DNA of 64,000 nucleotides from Drosophila pseudoobscura (Eukaryota > Arthropoda > Insecta > Diptera > Drosophilidae). The notes beneath the pieces were generated by a model, which saw only the letters and a program-made list of their open reading frames with translations, was not told the origin of the DNA and did not search any database. Both the position numbers and the translations under genes were made by a program. The stretch lies in NCBI RefSeq assembly GCF_009870125.1, contig NC_046679.1, forward strand, positions 23,994,001 to 24,058,000. The letters run 5' to 3'. Each line of letters opens with the position of its first letter. Position 1 is the stretch's first letter. Positions 44,901 through 51,022 of this stretch are shown here, piece by piece.

Positions 44901-46838
44901 GGAACGCTCCAATTCGGAGAGCATCTATCAGAGCCGGCGGGAGGCCAAGGAGAGCGCCCTGAAGACGCGCACCCAGCTGAGGGATCAGATCTATCAGACG
45001 CGTCGCGAGGCCCTCGACAGCATGGCGGAGCCCATTTATGTGTCCAAAAGGGACGTGGGCAGACCAGCACCCATATACGAGTCGCGCGAGGAGAGCATCC
45101 TGCAGTCGCGCGAGAATGAGACCGATGAGAAGAAGGAGGGCAAAACGGAGCAGGTGCAGGTGGAGATCAATGCACAGCCGGAGGAGCCCACAGAGGACTC
45201 GACCTTGAGTCGTTCGGACTTGCAAAAGTCCTCGGACACGGTCATTGAGAATCCAGCAGCAAGAGCTCCTCTTGTCGAAGATGAAATTGAGGAGCACGAC
45301 CAGGACGAGGAGGAGGCGTCAGAAGTAGAAGCCCAAGACGAAGCCGAGAGCTCCGCAGAGGCCACAGAGGAGGCGACGGCCATTGAGAATAACCAGCACA
45401 ATGAGGGAATGCTGGCCAACGAGACGCAGAATGTGTCCGATGATGTGTTCGAGGCGGCCGACACGGTATCAGCCTTGGCCCCGCCTCCAGCTCCCTGCCA
45501 TCCTTCGACCCCACGCTCGGGTCGCGCATCCTTCCACATCTCGAATATACTGAAGCGCACCGGGCCTCCGCCCAGCTCCCCCATCGGCGACAGCTGCACC
45601 TCAATCGAGACCCAGTACACGTCGCAGGCCAGCCTGCCCGTTGGCCCGCCCAATGCCACGAGCACACCCTTCAGCAGCAGCATGTCCCTGCCGATAGCCG
45701 GCCCTGTGGCCACATCCGCACCAGCAGCTGCCTCCGCCTCGAACGGACCCTTTCCCAGTATGCCCCGGGAGCCGAGCACCATGCGGGGATTCTTCGATTC
45801 CAATGGCGGCACCCTGGCCGACAAGGTGTGGCATGTCTCGCTGCAGATCCCGCCCGGAGCCATTCCGGTGGGCGTGCGCCAGGAGATCTACTTTACAGTG
45901 AGCGATCCGCGCATGGGACAGGCCGTCGGCGGACCTCCGCTGGACATGGAAAATGGTTGGTCTAACACACACTCTACTCCCGTACTCCCGTATGCATCCA
46001 CCACCAAAAACCACTACCACAACCACCTACCTACTAAAGCAATCCACACATCACCGGTCTTCTCTCTTTGAGTTGCGATTGCGACCATTTTGAATGCAGC
46101 ATTTTTGTGTTTAATTCGTTGTACATATGTATTTGATCTTGATTTAAGCTTATTTTCCTCTATGGTGGATGGTGATTTTATGGATATTTATTGTAGTCTT
46201 TAATCCTTAGTTTGTAGTCCTAAAGTAATACTAATTGGTAATAACAGCTTGCTTGCATGTAACTTCCATAGTTCATATCTATTAACACATAGATTAGTTT
46301 ATTCTCTAATCTTTCGTCAACAGTTCTTCCAATTTCAGTTCTAATTTCTTCAATTTCCGCTTTAAAACCCCTTTACTGTTTGTTCTCCCTTGATAATTGC
46401 ACTGAAACAGCCTCTCTTGCTATAGATCTTTCTCCCACAAATCGAGTGTTGTCTATGCCTGTACTCACTTACACTTGCCGTAACACAGAACAACCTATCC
46501 ACATGATATCAAATACAATACCAGTTATACACACACAAACACACACATATTATATATCTATCACAATTTACCAGATCGATAATTAACATGTGTTTTATTT
46601 TCCCAAATGTGCAGGTGAGACCATGCTATCACCCCTTGTGATGTGCGGGCCGCAGGGCCTTGAGTTTATGGTTCCGGTTACACTCAATATACCCCACTGT
46701 GCCGGACGCACAGCATCGCTGGGCCTGGCCCTGAAGGCTACCGACAGCGAGAAGAACCTGCACACCGAGTGGGACAACATTGATCTGCCCAGCAATGCTG
46801 CTGCCCACACGGTCTCCGTCAAGGTGGATCACTTCTAA
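2298..46838 (+). CDS. pyd: Polychaetoid (ZO-1/TJP family MAGUK), long ZU5 isoform
   Basis: This is a scaffold protein of adherens and septate junction regions. The inferred join is 2298-2972, 30598-30767, 33297-34901, 34960-35554, 39232-39465, 39702-40324, 40394-40542, 40607-40706, 41658-41925, 41986-42283, 42350-42482, 43713-45955, 46615-46838. The total is 7317 nt and 2438 residues. Every junction has GT/AG ends and matching phase. Domain order is PDZ1 (about 228-322), PDZ2 (395-480), PDZ3 (632-715), SH3 (725-790), GuK-like (830-1010), a long low-complexity tail and ZU5 (2312-2438). The GuK region starts its fold with VVLFGPVSD and lacks the Gly-rich P-loop with GKS, as in other catalytically inactive MAGUKs. 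The order PDZ3-SH3-GuK plus terminal ZU5 identifies the ZO family, which has one gene in Drosophila. The start at 2298 is preceded by an A-run and not by an in-frame domain. Microexons inside large introns could be missed. Confidence 0.93.
3423..4476. mobile_element. TIR-bounded non-autonomous repeat element (MITE-like), obscura-group type
   Basis: The element starts TTATACCCGATACT (3423-3436) and ends with the exact inverted repeat AGTATCGGGTATAA (4463-4476), about 1.05 kb apart. Inside are three diverged copies of a unit of roughly 200 nt. The units contain the words GATTCTGCG, TGTGGATGC, GCGGAA, TTTGGTTGCTCTAGCT and TATAGTCTCTGAG (about 3595-3810, 3820-3960, 4075-4290). A GGAC/AGAC tetramer run lies at 4301-4333. 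Near the 3' end the phrase GGCTATTGATGCTGATCAAG with TATAGGGTCGGAAACG is a very common dispersed sequence in Drosophila genomes. No transposase frame is present, so it would depend on enzymes supplied elsewhere. The family name is not asserted. Confidence 0.75.
4301..4333. repeat. GACG/GACA tetranucleotide run inside the element
   Basis: A perfect to near-perfect array of GGAC/AGAC units, typical of the 3' part of this Drosophila repeat family. Confidence 0.7.
5232..5272. repeat. Dispersed 41-nt repeat, copy 1
   Basis: This matches 22761-22802 at most positions. Both contain CGCTCATCCGAAAGTG flanked by TGAATA upstream and a TGATT(T/G)GTGCT word downstream. Read on the minus strand both copies lie in open frames and encode a similar string, HFRMS followed by F, x, IWL. 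They may be fragments of one mobile element or a diverged coding remnant. Confidence 0.6.
6933..7614 (-). CDS. DUF1091 family secreted protein, three exons, nested antisense in the pyd intron
   Basis: The minus-strand join is 7614-7549, 7476-7159, 7097-6933, all phase 0, giving 182 residues. Introns are 72 and 61 nt with GTATGT...TTTCAG and GTAAGA...TTAAAG ends. Exon 1 encodes [19 protein letters not shown], a hydrophobic signal peptide. Exon 2 carries the family hallmarks KFTNVACES, a C-R-L-K-A-V-x-R block, GYKPWLFDF, a VDVC motif and SNINHTCPF. Exon 3 gives PLPTGDY and a VSFTFVEDL end. Cysteine spacing and length fit the DUF1091 (MD-2-like lipid-binding) families that are expanded in Drosophila. 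The ligand and role are unknown. The frame is intact. A TATAA word lies about 70 nt upstream of the ATG. Confidence 0.9.
7681..7686 (-). promoter_or_regulatory. Candidate TATA box of the DUF1091 gene
   Basis: TTATAA on the minus strand (CTTATAAGTA context), 67-72 nt upstream of the start codon. That is a normal distance for a TATA element and a short 5' UTR. No strong initiator was chosen. Confidence 0.4.
8596..8637. repeat. GA simple repeat
   Basis: Nearly uninterrupted GA dinucleotides in the first pyd intron. Confidence 0.7.
11000..11608 (+). promoter_or_regulatory. pyd: Candidate promoter and 5' UTR of the second pyd first exon
   Basis: The segment has GT-rich and GAGA-like words (GAGCGAGCTCTCTC near 10980) and an initiator-like TCAGTG at 11031-11036. 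It then shows A/C-rich sequence with CAA repeats typical of fly 5' UTRs, leading to the ATG at 11609. I cannot place the transcription start exactly. Confidence 0.35.
11609..11692 (+). CDS. pyd: pyd alternative first coding exon (28 residues)
   Basis: It encodes [10 protein letters not shown]... ending ESFQQQ, exactly 28 codons. It stops at CAACAG followed by the donor GTAACC at 11693. Phase 0 fits the acceptor at 30598, so the isoform would enter PDZ1 directly (QQQ then [11 protein letters not shown]). With the ZU5 end it makes 2241 residues. The short N-terminus suits a start a few residues before PDZ1, as in vertebrate ZO proteins. Use of two start exons implies two promoters. Confidence 0.8.
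15066..15212 (+). other. Short open frame with a Cys-rich start (48 codons), function unknown
   Basis: The frame runs from ATG at 15066 to TAG at 15212 and reads [19 protein letters not shown] near the start. The C-x-C-x2-C grouping and unusually balanced composition stand out from the surrounding intron. I see no splice partners and do not assign a family. It may be a remnant of a gene copy or chance. Confidence 0.15.
16136..16172. repeat. CCGCA/CCGCC pentamer tandem array
   Basis: Seven pentamer units: three ACCGC-type followed by CCGCC-type units, running into a CA run. Confidence 0.7.
16846..16930. mobile_element. Degenerate fragment of the 3423-4476 repeat family
   Basis: The segment matches the internal unit: GATATGATCATTATAAACGATTCTGCG, then GGTTTTCTCGTAT, TTTGGATGCCACA and a GGCGGAAG word, in the same order as 4095-4190. 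No terminal repeats were found next to it, so it is a decayed internal piece. Confidence 0.6.
18585..18617 (+). promoter_or_regulatory. pyd: Candidate recursive (ratchet) splice site in the pyd intron
   Basis: A pyrimidine tract (TTTTGCTTCTGTTCTTTCTT) runs directly into GCAG, followed at once by GTGAGT. The juxtaposed acceptor and donor AG|GT is at 18611/18612. This is the consensus layout of Drosophila zero-length exons, which remove very long introns in steps. It would divide the 18.9-kb intron into about 6.9 and 12.0 kb. A second good donor, TTC|GTGAGT, lies at 18671, 59 nt downstream. A downstream donor of this kind is how such sites are thought to be recognised by exon definition. Confidence 0.75.
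18759..19205 (-). other. Unassigned 148-codon open frame, antisense in the pyd intron
   Basis: This uninterrupted frame starts [14 protein letters not shown] and contains eight Cys, several His and a hydrophobic segment ([15 protein letters not shown]). It is long for AT-rich intron sequence, but I recognise no family, and splice sites or a promoter are not evident. It could be a lineage-restricted gene, a decayed gene or chance. Confidence 0.2.
22761..22802. repeat. Dispersed 41-nt repeat, copy 2
   Basis: Copy of the sequence at 5232-5272, sharing CGCTCATCCGAAAGTG and both flanks with a handful of substitutions, in the same orientation. It is 17.5 kb away in the same intron. Confidence 0.6.
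24536..24561. repeat. ACAGAT hexamer repeat
   Basis: Four tandem ACAGAT units within the intron. Confidence 0.6.
26481..26529. repeat. CGTGCAC/CGTGCTC heptamer array, seven units
   Basis: Seven contiguous 7-bp units: CGTGCAC, CGTGCTC, three CGTGCAC, CGTGCTC, CGTGCAA. GTGCAC is palindromic, so the array can pair with itself. Confidence 0.85.
27626..27633 (+). promoter_or_regulatory. Candidate TATA box of the small nested gene
   Basis: TATAAATA lies 102-109 nt upstream of the ATG at 27735. That is compatible with a start site near 27657 and a short leader. No independent proof. Confidence 0.35.
27735..28156 (+). CDS. Candidate small Cys-rich single-pass membrane protein, nested in the pyd intron
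   Basis: The ATG at 27735 has the Drosophila context CAAA-ATG. Exon 1 (27735-27773) encodes [13 protein letters not shown] and ends at a GTAAGC donor. A 53-nt intron to AG at 27825-27826 restores the frame at SVCRKCVVN (exon 2, 27827-28156), giving 122 residues. Exon 2 has pairs C-R-K-C, C-D-C and C-F-R-C. These are followed by a hydrophobic helix ([16 protein letters not shown]) and a charged/amphipathic C-terminus ([16 protein letters not shown]). The two CxxC pairs could bind zinc on one side of a membrane. I do not recognise the family. The acceptor choice is the weakest part. Without splicing, a 112-residue frame starts at an internal ATG at 27818. Confidence 0.5.
30598..30767 (+). CDS. 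pyd: pyd exon: N-terminal half of PDZ1
   Basis: The acceptor is TTTTGCAG at 30597 and the donor is GTAAGT at 30768. It encodes [11 protein letters not shown] and the PDZ carboxylate-binding loop [11 protein letters not shown]. It ends in phase 2 and the next exon completes Gln-Val. All isoforms use it. Confidence 0.95.
30768..33296 (+). other. pyd: pyd intron within PDZ1
   Basis: This 2.5-kb intron interrupts PDZ1. It holds CT runs near 30970 and no gene that I can support. Confidence 0.8.
33297..34901 (+). CDS. pyd: pyd exon: end of PDZ1, PDZ2, PDZ3 and SH3
   Basis: The acceptor is TTTTTCAG and the donor GTAAAG at 34902. It contains [19 protein letters not shown] of PDZ1 and PDZ2 ([19 protein letters not shown], with diverged loop). 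A Ser/Asn/Pro linker follows. PDZ3 has [18 protein letters not shown], and the SH3 fold runs from DSFHIKTHF to [13 protein letters not shown]. It is very GC-rich at third positions, which explains several long shadow frames on the opposite strand. It ends in phase 2. Confidence 0.95.
34960..35554 (+). CDS. pyd: pyd exon: guanylate-kinase-like domain
   Basis: A 58-nt intron precedes it. It encodes [14 protein letters not shown], then [18 protein letters not shown] through [19 protein letters not shown]. The ATP-binding GxxGxGK is absent, so the domain binds proteins and does not make GDP. It ends SESK in phase 0 at a GTGAGA donor. Both the internal exon at 39232 and the terminal exon at 36779 accept phase 0. 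Confidence 0.95.
35555..36778 (+). other. pyd: pyd intron before the first alternative terminal exon
   Basis: This 1.2-kb AT-rich segment has no gene that I can support. Reading straight through the donor would add about 22 residues before a stop at 35623. Confidence 0.7.
36779..37936 (+). CDS. pyd: pyd alternative terminal exon 1 (Ser/Pro-rich, Asn-rich end)
   Basis: The acceptor ATTGCCCAG at 36778 follows a CT-rich stretch and has the right phase (0) for the GuK exon. It encodes 385 residues starting [10 protein letters not shown]. It has Ser/Pro/Gln-rich sequence, an acidic patch ([15 protein letters not shown]) and a run of Asn before a TGA at 37936. From the 11609 start this would make a 1203-residue MAGUK without the ZU5 domain. 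No AATAAA was found soon after the stop; ATTAAA occurs at 38565 and 38794. Confidence 0.65.
   Translation, partial: PCKFACCRASTSISTSVPRYSQNAIRRSSPSSFSQGYSQSQSQCQTPPPPRPPPVGFEPTRVYQGQHSQSLAEKPLSRKSYTMVPIIKPASSMPSGLAAAHPAAPIVNSGSLMQVEGKPLDGDTAGSQYHSSQPNLLSNSFATPKHDYHRSSSNMNLHLNGSGGSGSGSTAQSKGFAPSSTPAPAPTPVSRYGLRPGAVIERRTTPYYYHELLQKNVFDSSLNLLEKNKNSNLKLEQPSSVPDSHVVVGKRAPMAKPQQRLLSGNPRSSYGGGGCYPSSSSSVSNLLGNGNGNDEGGSDGTLVDDDDIGGGEDARNFSLAFNNLTNQIASLNNSSSSSNHNNNQNNQNNNYSNSNNINNYNNNNNSAHNNADSNNNVGQSNECIA
37937..39231 (+). other. pyd: 3' UTR of terminal exon 1 / intron of the long isoform
   Basis: No gene. It contains TGCATG words at 37930, 38079 and 38201, and a group of ACTCGT words at 38380-38465. 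A-rich sequence leads to the next acceptor. Confidence 0.6.
39232..39465 (+). CDS. pyd: pyd exon with PPxY motif
   Basis: The acceptor ACCCCAG is pyrimidine-poor and the donor is GTAAGA. The exon is 78 codons in phase 0. It encodes [20 protein letters not shown] and ends GLPPPYT, with a class I WW-domain ligand PPPY at 39451-39462. The next exon begins VPYDHG. Confidence 0.9.
39702..40324 (+). CDS. pyd: pyd tail exon, Gln-rich
   Basis: The acceptor is CAACACAG and the donor GTAAGC. It encodes [10 protein letters not shown], two Gln runs (near 39800 and 40097) and a Ser-rich segment. It has no folded domain. Phase 0 in, phase 2 out. Confidence 0.9.
40394..40542 (+). CDS. pyd: pyd tail exon
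   Basis: The acceptor is GTTTTTCAG and the donor GTAAGT. It encodes [15 protein letters not shown] to NASRNI. Phases 2 in and 1 out agree with its neighbours. Confidence 0.88.
40607..40706 (+). CDS. pyd: pyd tail exon before alternative ends
   Basis: The acceptor is GATTACAG and the donor GTAATG. It encodes [12 protein letters not shown] to TDYGKY with two spare bases AG. These can join either to T at 41658 (Ser) or to A at 40930 (Arg). Confidence 0.88.
40930..41212 (+). CDS. pyd: pyd alternative terminal exon 2, ends in a PDZ-binding motif
   Basis: A CT-rich tract (40862-40895) and CCCATTAG precede the exon. With the phase-2 donor at 40706 the reading continues [12 protein letters not shown] without a break to TGA at 41212. 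The segment is His/Pro/Ser-rich with a Gly run. It ends SAYDTLV, a class I PDZ ligand (T-x-V at the C-terminus). AATAAA signals at 41264, 41312, 41345 and 41352 directly after the stop support a real transcript end. The 11609-start isoform would be 1280 residues without ZU5. Confidence 0.7.
41264..41357 (+). terminator. pyd: Cluster of polyadenylation signals after terminal exon 2
   Basis: AATAAA occurs at 41264-41269, 41312-41317, 41345-41350 and 41352-41357, inside what is an intron for the long isoform. Confidence 0.6.
41658..41925 (+). CDS. pyd: pyd tail exon, Pro-rich
   Basis: The acceptor CGTCCAG follows an A/C-rich stretch; the donor is GTAAGT. It encodes [20 protein letters not shown] and a Pro-rich [10 protein letters not shown] segment that could bind SH3 domains. 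It ends in phase 0. Confidence 0.88.
41986..42283 (+). CDS. pyd: pyd tail exon, Gln/Pro/Tyr-rich
   Basis: It is separated from the previous exon by a 60-nt intron. It encodes [18 protein letters not shown], a Gln run and Pro/Tyr-rich repeats. The donor is GTGGGT, phase 1. Confidence 0.88.
42350..42482 (+). CDS. pyd: pyd tail exon
   Basis: The acceptor is TTTTACAG and the donor GTGAGT. It encodes [20 protein letters not shown] to HHHNM. Phases are 1 in and 2 out. Confidence 0.88.
42483..43712 (+). other. pyd: pyd intron
   Basis: 1.2 kb, A-rich, with a CAAT/CAGT short-repeat stretch around 42713-42765. No gene that I can support. Confidence 0.8.
43713..45955 (+). CDS. pyd: pyd large tail exon: Tyr-repeat array and start of ZU5
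   Basis: The acceptor is TACCTTTAG. The exon starts [14 protein letters not shown] and carries a basic patch [15 protein letters not shown] degenerate array of IYQSRRE-like units starts at 44620, 44743, 44791, 44923, 44989, 45034 and 45073. A Glu-rich acidic stretch (45117-45400) and a Ser/Pro-rich segment follow. The first strands of ZU5 are [20 protein letters not shown]. The donor GTTGGT at 45956 is weak. Reading through it adds a 38-residue tail to a stop at 46071, a possible retained-intron isoform that would break ZU5. Confidence 0.93.
45956..46614 (+). other. pyd: Last pyd intron (inside ZU5)
   Basis: 659 nt, AT-rich, no gene. It starts with a weak donor, GTTGGT. Confidence 0.8.
46615..46838 (+). 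CDS. pyd: pyd last exon: C-terminal half of ZU5
   Basis: The acceptor is AATGTGCAG. It encodes [18 protein letters not shown], then [11 protein letters not shown] through SVKVDHF and a TAA stop. PLVMCGP-GLEF is the typical ZU5 core. Confidence 0.95.
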
Positions 46839-46957
46839 TCAAGGCGGCATTCGGCATTCGGCATCGGCATCGACCTTCGGGCTGCATTAAGTTTCATAGC
46901 ATAACCACTCATCCATACGAGAATACACTTAGCTAAACACACACCTTCGAACGAAAT

Positions 46958-46965
46958 TGTAAATA
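46958..46965 (+). promoter_or_regulatory. Pumilio-type RNA motif in the pyd 3' UTR
   Basis: TGTAAATA matches the UGUANAUA Pumilio consensus and sits about 120 nt past the pyd stop. An 8-mer can occur by chance. Confidence 0.35.
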
Positions 46966-47597
46966 GATCCATAAATATATTACCATTAGGTTTAGGCCAC
47001 GATTCCAGGGCTAGGAGGAAACTGAAACTTGGGCATTGCTTATAAAATAATTAATTTAATTGAATATTGTCTGTTAATTGTGCCTTTAAGTGATCGTTTG
47101 GCTCTGCCTTTGAACTAAATACTACATAAATGTCGAGCTAGAAATACATACATACATACATGCGAGAACACACAGAATCGAATGCAAATGATACATACAT
47201 ACATATATCTGTATAAAGCGACTAGAAATTATTTTTATGTCAAATAATTTGATTGTATATTTTAACGCGATTTATTAATATGTATTTTATAAATTTACAT
47301 AATTCTAATGCATTTTTTTTATTGATGTATTTGACATAAAATTAGCGATTCAATTCGCATAGTGTTTCGACCCACGACCCCATTTACATATATTGCATTC
47401 AAATTGTTAATTGTGTGCAACTATTGCATGCTGCAGTTATACATATACCATATACATTTATAAATCGTAGATATATCCTTAGAACCTACATATACACACG
47501 CCTGTATAACCAGAACAACAAAATATAATATACAAACAAATATTTATACACATTTTTGTATTAAAGATTATATACACAAACACGTGGAAAGCTTGGG

Positions 47598-47603
47598 AAT
47601 AAA
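47598..47603 (+). terminator. pyd: Polyadenylation signal of pyd
   Basis: AATAAA about 760 nt after the ZU5-isoform stop, followed by A-rich sequence. Confidence 0.6.
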
Positions 47604-47620
47604 TAAAAGAAAAACAATTA

Positions 47621-48233
47621 GAAAAGAAATCTCACACAAATAAGTACATATATGTCTATTTTTGTACCATTTTCTTACAAGGATCAAGGAGAGTGCCGGA
47701 TGATTCAATGAGCCAAATATTGGTGTAAGCGAAGTTTTGCTGGAACTTCACGCTCACTGTTCCCCAACATGATTTCCAGGAATGTTAGTCTTCACCAGTC
47801 TGTATCCTCACGATCCTGGGAAAGTGGGTTCTTTGCCAGTATCACCCTGTTTAACCGAGATATAGCCTCCGAACGTTTGCCTTAAAAAACATCAAAATAC
47901 TAGTTTTCCTTGCCGATCTGAGCGGTTACATCATTGAAATTGTCAAAAATCGACCGGAATATCATAGCCGAAACTTTGATGCCGATCCAACTTTATATTT
48001 TGTATACGTATGTAAAAAACTTGCACAGAATATATATGAATGTACTATATCTTTAGGTATAAGTGCAATGCTCCACAACGAAAGCCAACAAAGATATCGC
48101 AATATCACTTTCAATCTTATAGATAACATAACAGTTTATGCTTCTAGAGACTTGAACAATAAAAATACAATTACATAACTAAGCGAAGGAAACAATTAAA
48201 CAGTCTGTTATCAGTCTGTCCTCCATCGATTTC
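47621..48233. other. Intergenic region between pyd and the ARMH3 gene
   Basis: The sequence at 47690-48000 is less AT-rich than its flanks and has short open pieces on both strands but no intact gene. It may be a decayed gene or the 3' UTR of the minus-strand neighbour. On the minus strand, TTTATT on the plus strand near 48152 would be a polyadenylation signal. Confidence 0.4.
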
Positions 48234-50661
48234 CTATGTGGCAGGCGCGGCTGTTACTGCTATTGGAGCTGTTGGAACTGTTGGTGCTGCTGGGGCTGAT
48301 GCGGCTGCCGGGGCTGATGCGGCTGCTGGGGCTGCTGGGGTAGTTGGTGTTACTGCCGAGCTGGTCATTGTCGTTAGAAGCACCTGCTCGGGTATTACGG
48401 ACACTGCCTCCTTCACATAGCCATATATGTGTTTTCGCGTATCGTTTACGACATCGCGCACCATCGCCTTAAAGAAGTTGGTGTGCAGCGGCGTCTCCGC
48501 ATAACGCTCGTATTGATCCAGGGAATCCTGCAGCTTCAGCGTGAGGTCATAATTTTTGCGCACCACATCGAGTATCTGCTCTTCCGTGGGCGTTGACAAT
48601 CCCTGCTCGGCCAGCCACTCCTTGATCTTGTTCTGAAAGTGCTTCACTATGGCTAGGATGTTGACCAGGGAATTTAGTAGCTTGATGACATCGTCTTTAT
48701 ATTCGCACTCTCCCATCGTTGTGTAACGCAAAACTGAAAAGAAACGAGACTGTTAGTCATTAGGCCTAAGGATCGAAACCCATTGAGCTTACCCATCGCA
48801 TGAATTTCGGTAAAGACCTTCTCCTCGCGATTCAGTTCATAGTAGAGCTCATCATAGCTATTTGTGGTGGCCAAAAACGTATCACCGTAGGTAATAAATA
48901 GGTTAAAAATATTCACCACTTGCAGAGACAAGTGAAATATATTGCATTTCTTGACCAGCGTCTGTTCCTGATTGACCAGGAAACGTAGCAGCCCAATCAA
49001 CGCCGACCACAGCTCCTTCCAGGGATAATTGAGGCGGACACGACAACGCTTCTGATAGCACAGAATGCGATGGATCACACCAATGCACAGCAGATACAGT
49101 TCCATGGGAAACTTTTTCATTAAATGCGATACAATGAACTCCACCAATAGGTCGAGCAGGGTGGCAGCCAGGGGCTGGGACTTTCCCACACGATCCACAT
49201 TCAGCTTGCGGTGACGCATCTGGGCCCGATGCAGCATCACCTTAAAGGTGAGATTACTGTCGTGCATCATGGAGTTGGCATACTGATCCTCCGAAATGCA
49301 GGTGAGTATCAGGAAACACAGCTTCAGATTGGCAATGCTCGACTCGTTCTTGTTGTCCTGCATCACAATGGAGCAATATTGAAAGACAGCCACCAGCAGA
49401 TTCGTGGGATACTGCGTTATGTCGATGATCGGGGCATTCGACAAGTCAGGCACGGGCTGAGCTAGACTCAAGGTGTTGCTGGGCGAGGGCGGCGCACTGG
49501 ACTCGGCCTGGGTGTGGGCCAGTGTTGTGATAAAGTTCCGGTTAAGATGCACTGCCTCGTAGAGGGCCAGCAGCAGGCCATTGTTGGCCTTGATCTGCTG
49601 CACTCGCTCACAGCCCTCGTCCGAGACAAACATGTTCCCCACAATGTTCGAGAGCGACGAGAACCAGGATGAGGATTGGACATTGTTGAGGCTCTGGATG
49701 TACTGGCGGCAAAAGTCAATAAGCGATTGTGATATCATTTGGCCATATCTAAAATTAAGATAATTATTATCAGAGCATTAGTTCGATATGGCGCGTCCAC
49801 GTGGAAAATTTGTAGACATACCCATTCAGGGCCAGCTCATCAGCCAATATAGACAGCTGCACCACATACGGATTGGTGGCCTCGTGCTTCCGATAGTTGA
49901 CCAAAATAGTCAGTAGTATAACAATATCATGTCCGTGCTGTGTACGAAACGTGGGATCGCTGAGCAACCTTACAAAGGCATCGAACATACTGTGCATCAT
50001 CAGATGCTCGAAGAGCGCATTCTGATTGACATTGTCGGTGCCCGTGACCAGGACTTGCAGCAGCTTAAGGCACATGAAGCGGGCATTCTCAGTAACATCG
50101 CCCAGTAGGATGCGATTGCAATACTGCATCATTAGCTTAAGCCATTCGTCCATTTTCTCATGGCCAAAGATCTCATTGACAATGTTGAACGGCGGGTCCG
50201 TATTGGATTTCTTAAAAATGCCATAGAAAAGGGAACACAGCGTTTGGAGGCTGTTGCACAAGCGCTTCGGATGATCCTCTGGAAGAAACAGCGGTAGTCA
50301 GAGCGCGATTCATTGATAGTTGGTCCGATTTACCAGTGTTCAGCATTTCGATGCATTTTTGAAACAACGTATTGAGGTTTGGCTTCACCACTTGCAGCAG
50401 TTCGCTGTTTAGCTTCCCGATTTCATTCTCCAGCGCCTCAAAGTTCGGTTGCAGCAAAAAGAACTCATTCCAGAACTCGGAGCTCTCCGTGCTGGGATCC
50501 TCGCCACGGAACAAGAGCTCGTATATGTACACGACCTGTTAATTAATTTAAATTTAATAAAATATGCAAATGGGTGTGGGCGGGTCAGATTTATGGGCGA
50601 AGTGAACCTTCTCCTTGGGGCGTTTCGTTGAGCCGCTGCCGCTGCGTTTTCGCGAGGTCAT
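48234..50661 (-). CDS. ARMH3 orthologue (C10orf76, DUF1741 armadillo-like protein)
   Basis: The minus-strand join is 50661-50608, 50535-50334, 50278-49822, 49748-48793, 48733-48234. It is 2169 nt and 722 residues, with GT/AG ends and matching phases throughout. It begins MTSRKRSGSGSTKRPKEK, then VVYIYELLF. It shares collinear blocks with vertebrate ARMH3: HPKRLCNSLQTLCSL, LLVNYRKHEATNPYV, ALYEAVHLNRNF, SIVMQD, CISEDQYANS, MRHRK, CYQKRCRVRLNYPWKELWSA, FITYGDTFL and SSYDELYYE. The vertebrate protein is a Golgi-associated partner of GBF1 and PI4KB; the same role here is inferred. The human protein is 689 residues. The excess is mainly an Ala/Pro repeat tail after QVLLTTM. I do not assign a fly gene symbol. 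Confidence 0.92.
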
Positions 50662-50820
50662 GATGGCTGAGCTGCTGCAAGTCCGTTGCTTTGGGGTGTC
50701 CACTGTGCCGGCCTTGATTTTAACGCCAATATGCTGAATATGTACGTGTATTTGGCAAATTAGTCTTCTATTTGCTCCCAATATTTATTCTTGCTGGCAA
50801 TTTGAGCCATTGGGGCCAGT

Positions 50821-51022
50821 CCCTCAGAAATATACCGAAAAATATACCGTCTCATTTTCAAAAAATACTGATGAATTATTCAAGTTCCGTCGTACATATT
50901 CCACGTTTTTGATATTCCGTCGAGTATTACTTGCTAGATAGAAGCCTCAGCGCTGCCCACATAATTTTACCAGATTAATAGATCAGTTTTTTTCTTGACT
51001 GGCTGGTTTTAAATACTTGACT
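50821..51022 (-). repeat. Promoter-containing repeat, inverted copy (ARMH3 promoter)
   Basis: The minus-strand reading contains AAAATTATGTGGGCAG, then CGACGGAATATCAAAAACG. It continues AAAATGAGACGGTATATTTTT and CGGTATATTTCTGAGGG. This order recurs on the plus strand at 55069-55250. GGTATATTT is the Drosophila core-promoter Motif 6 word. The copy ends about 160 nt upstream of the ARMH3 ATG, facing the gene. Confidence 0.7.

Larger units (their letters stand above)
46839..47620 (+). other. pyd: pyd 3' UTR
   Basis: AT-rich sequence up to AATAAA at 47598-47603, the likely main polyadenylation signal. It contains a perfect Pumilio-type UGUAAAUA at 46958-46965 and several ACATACAT short repeats. 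Confidence 0.7.
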
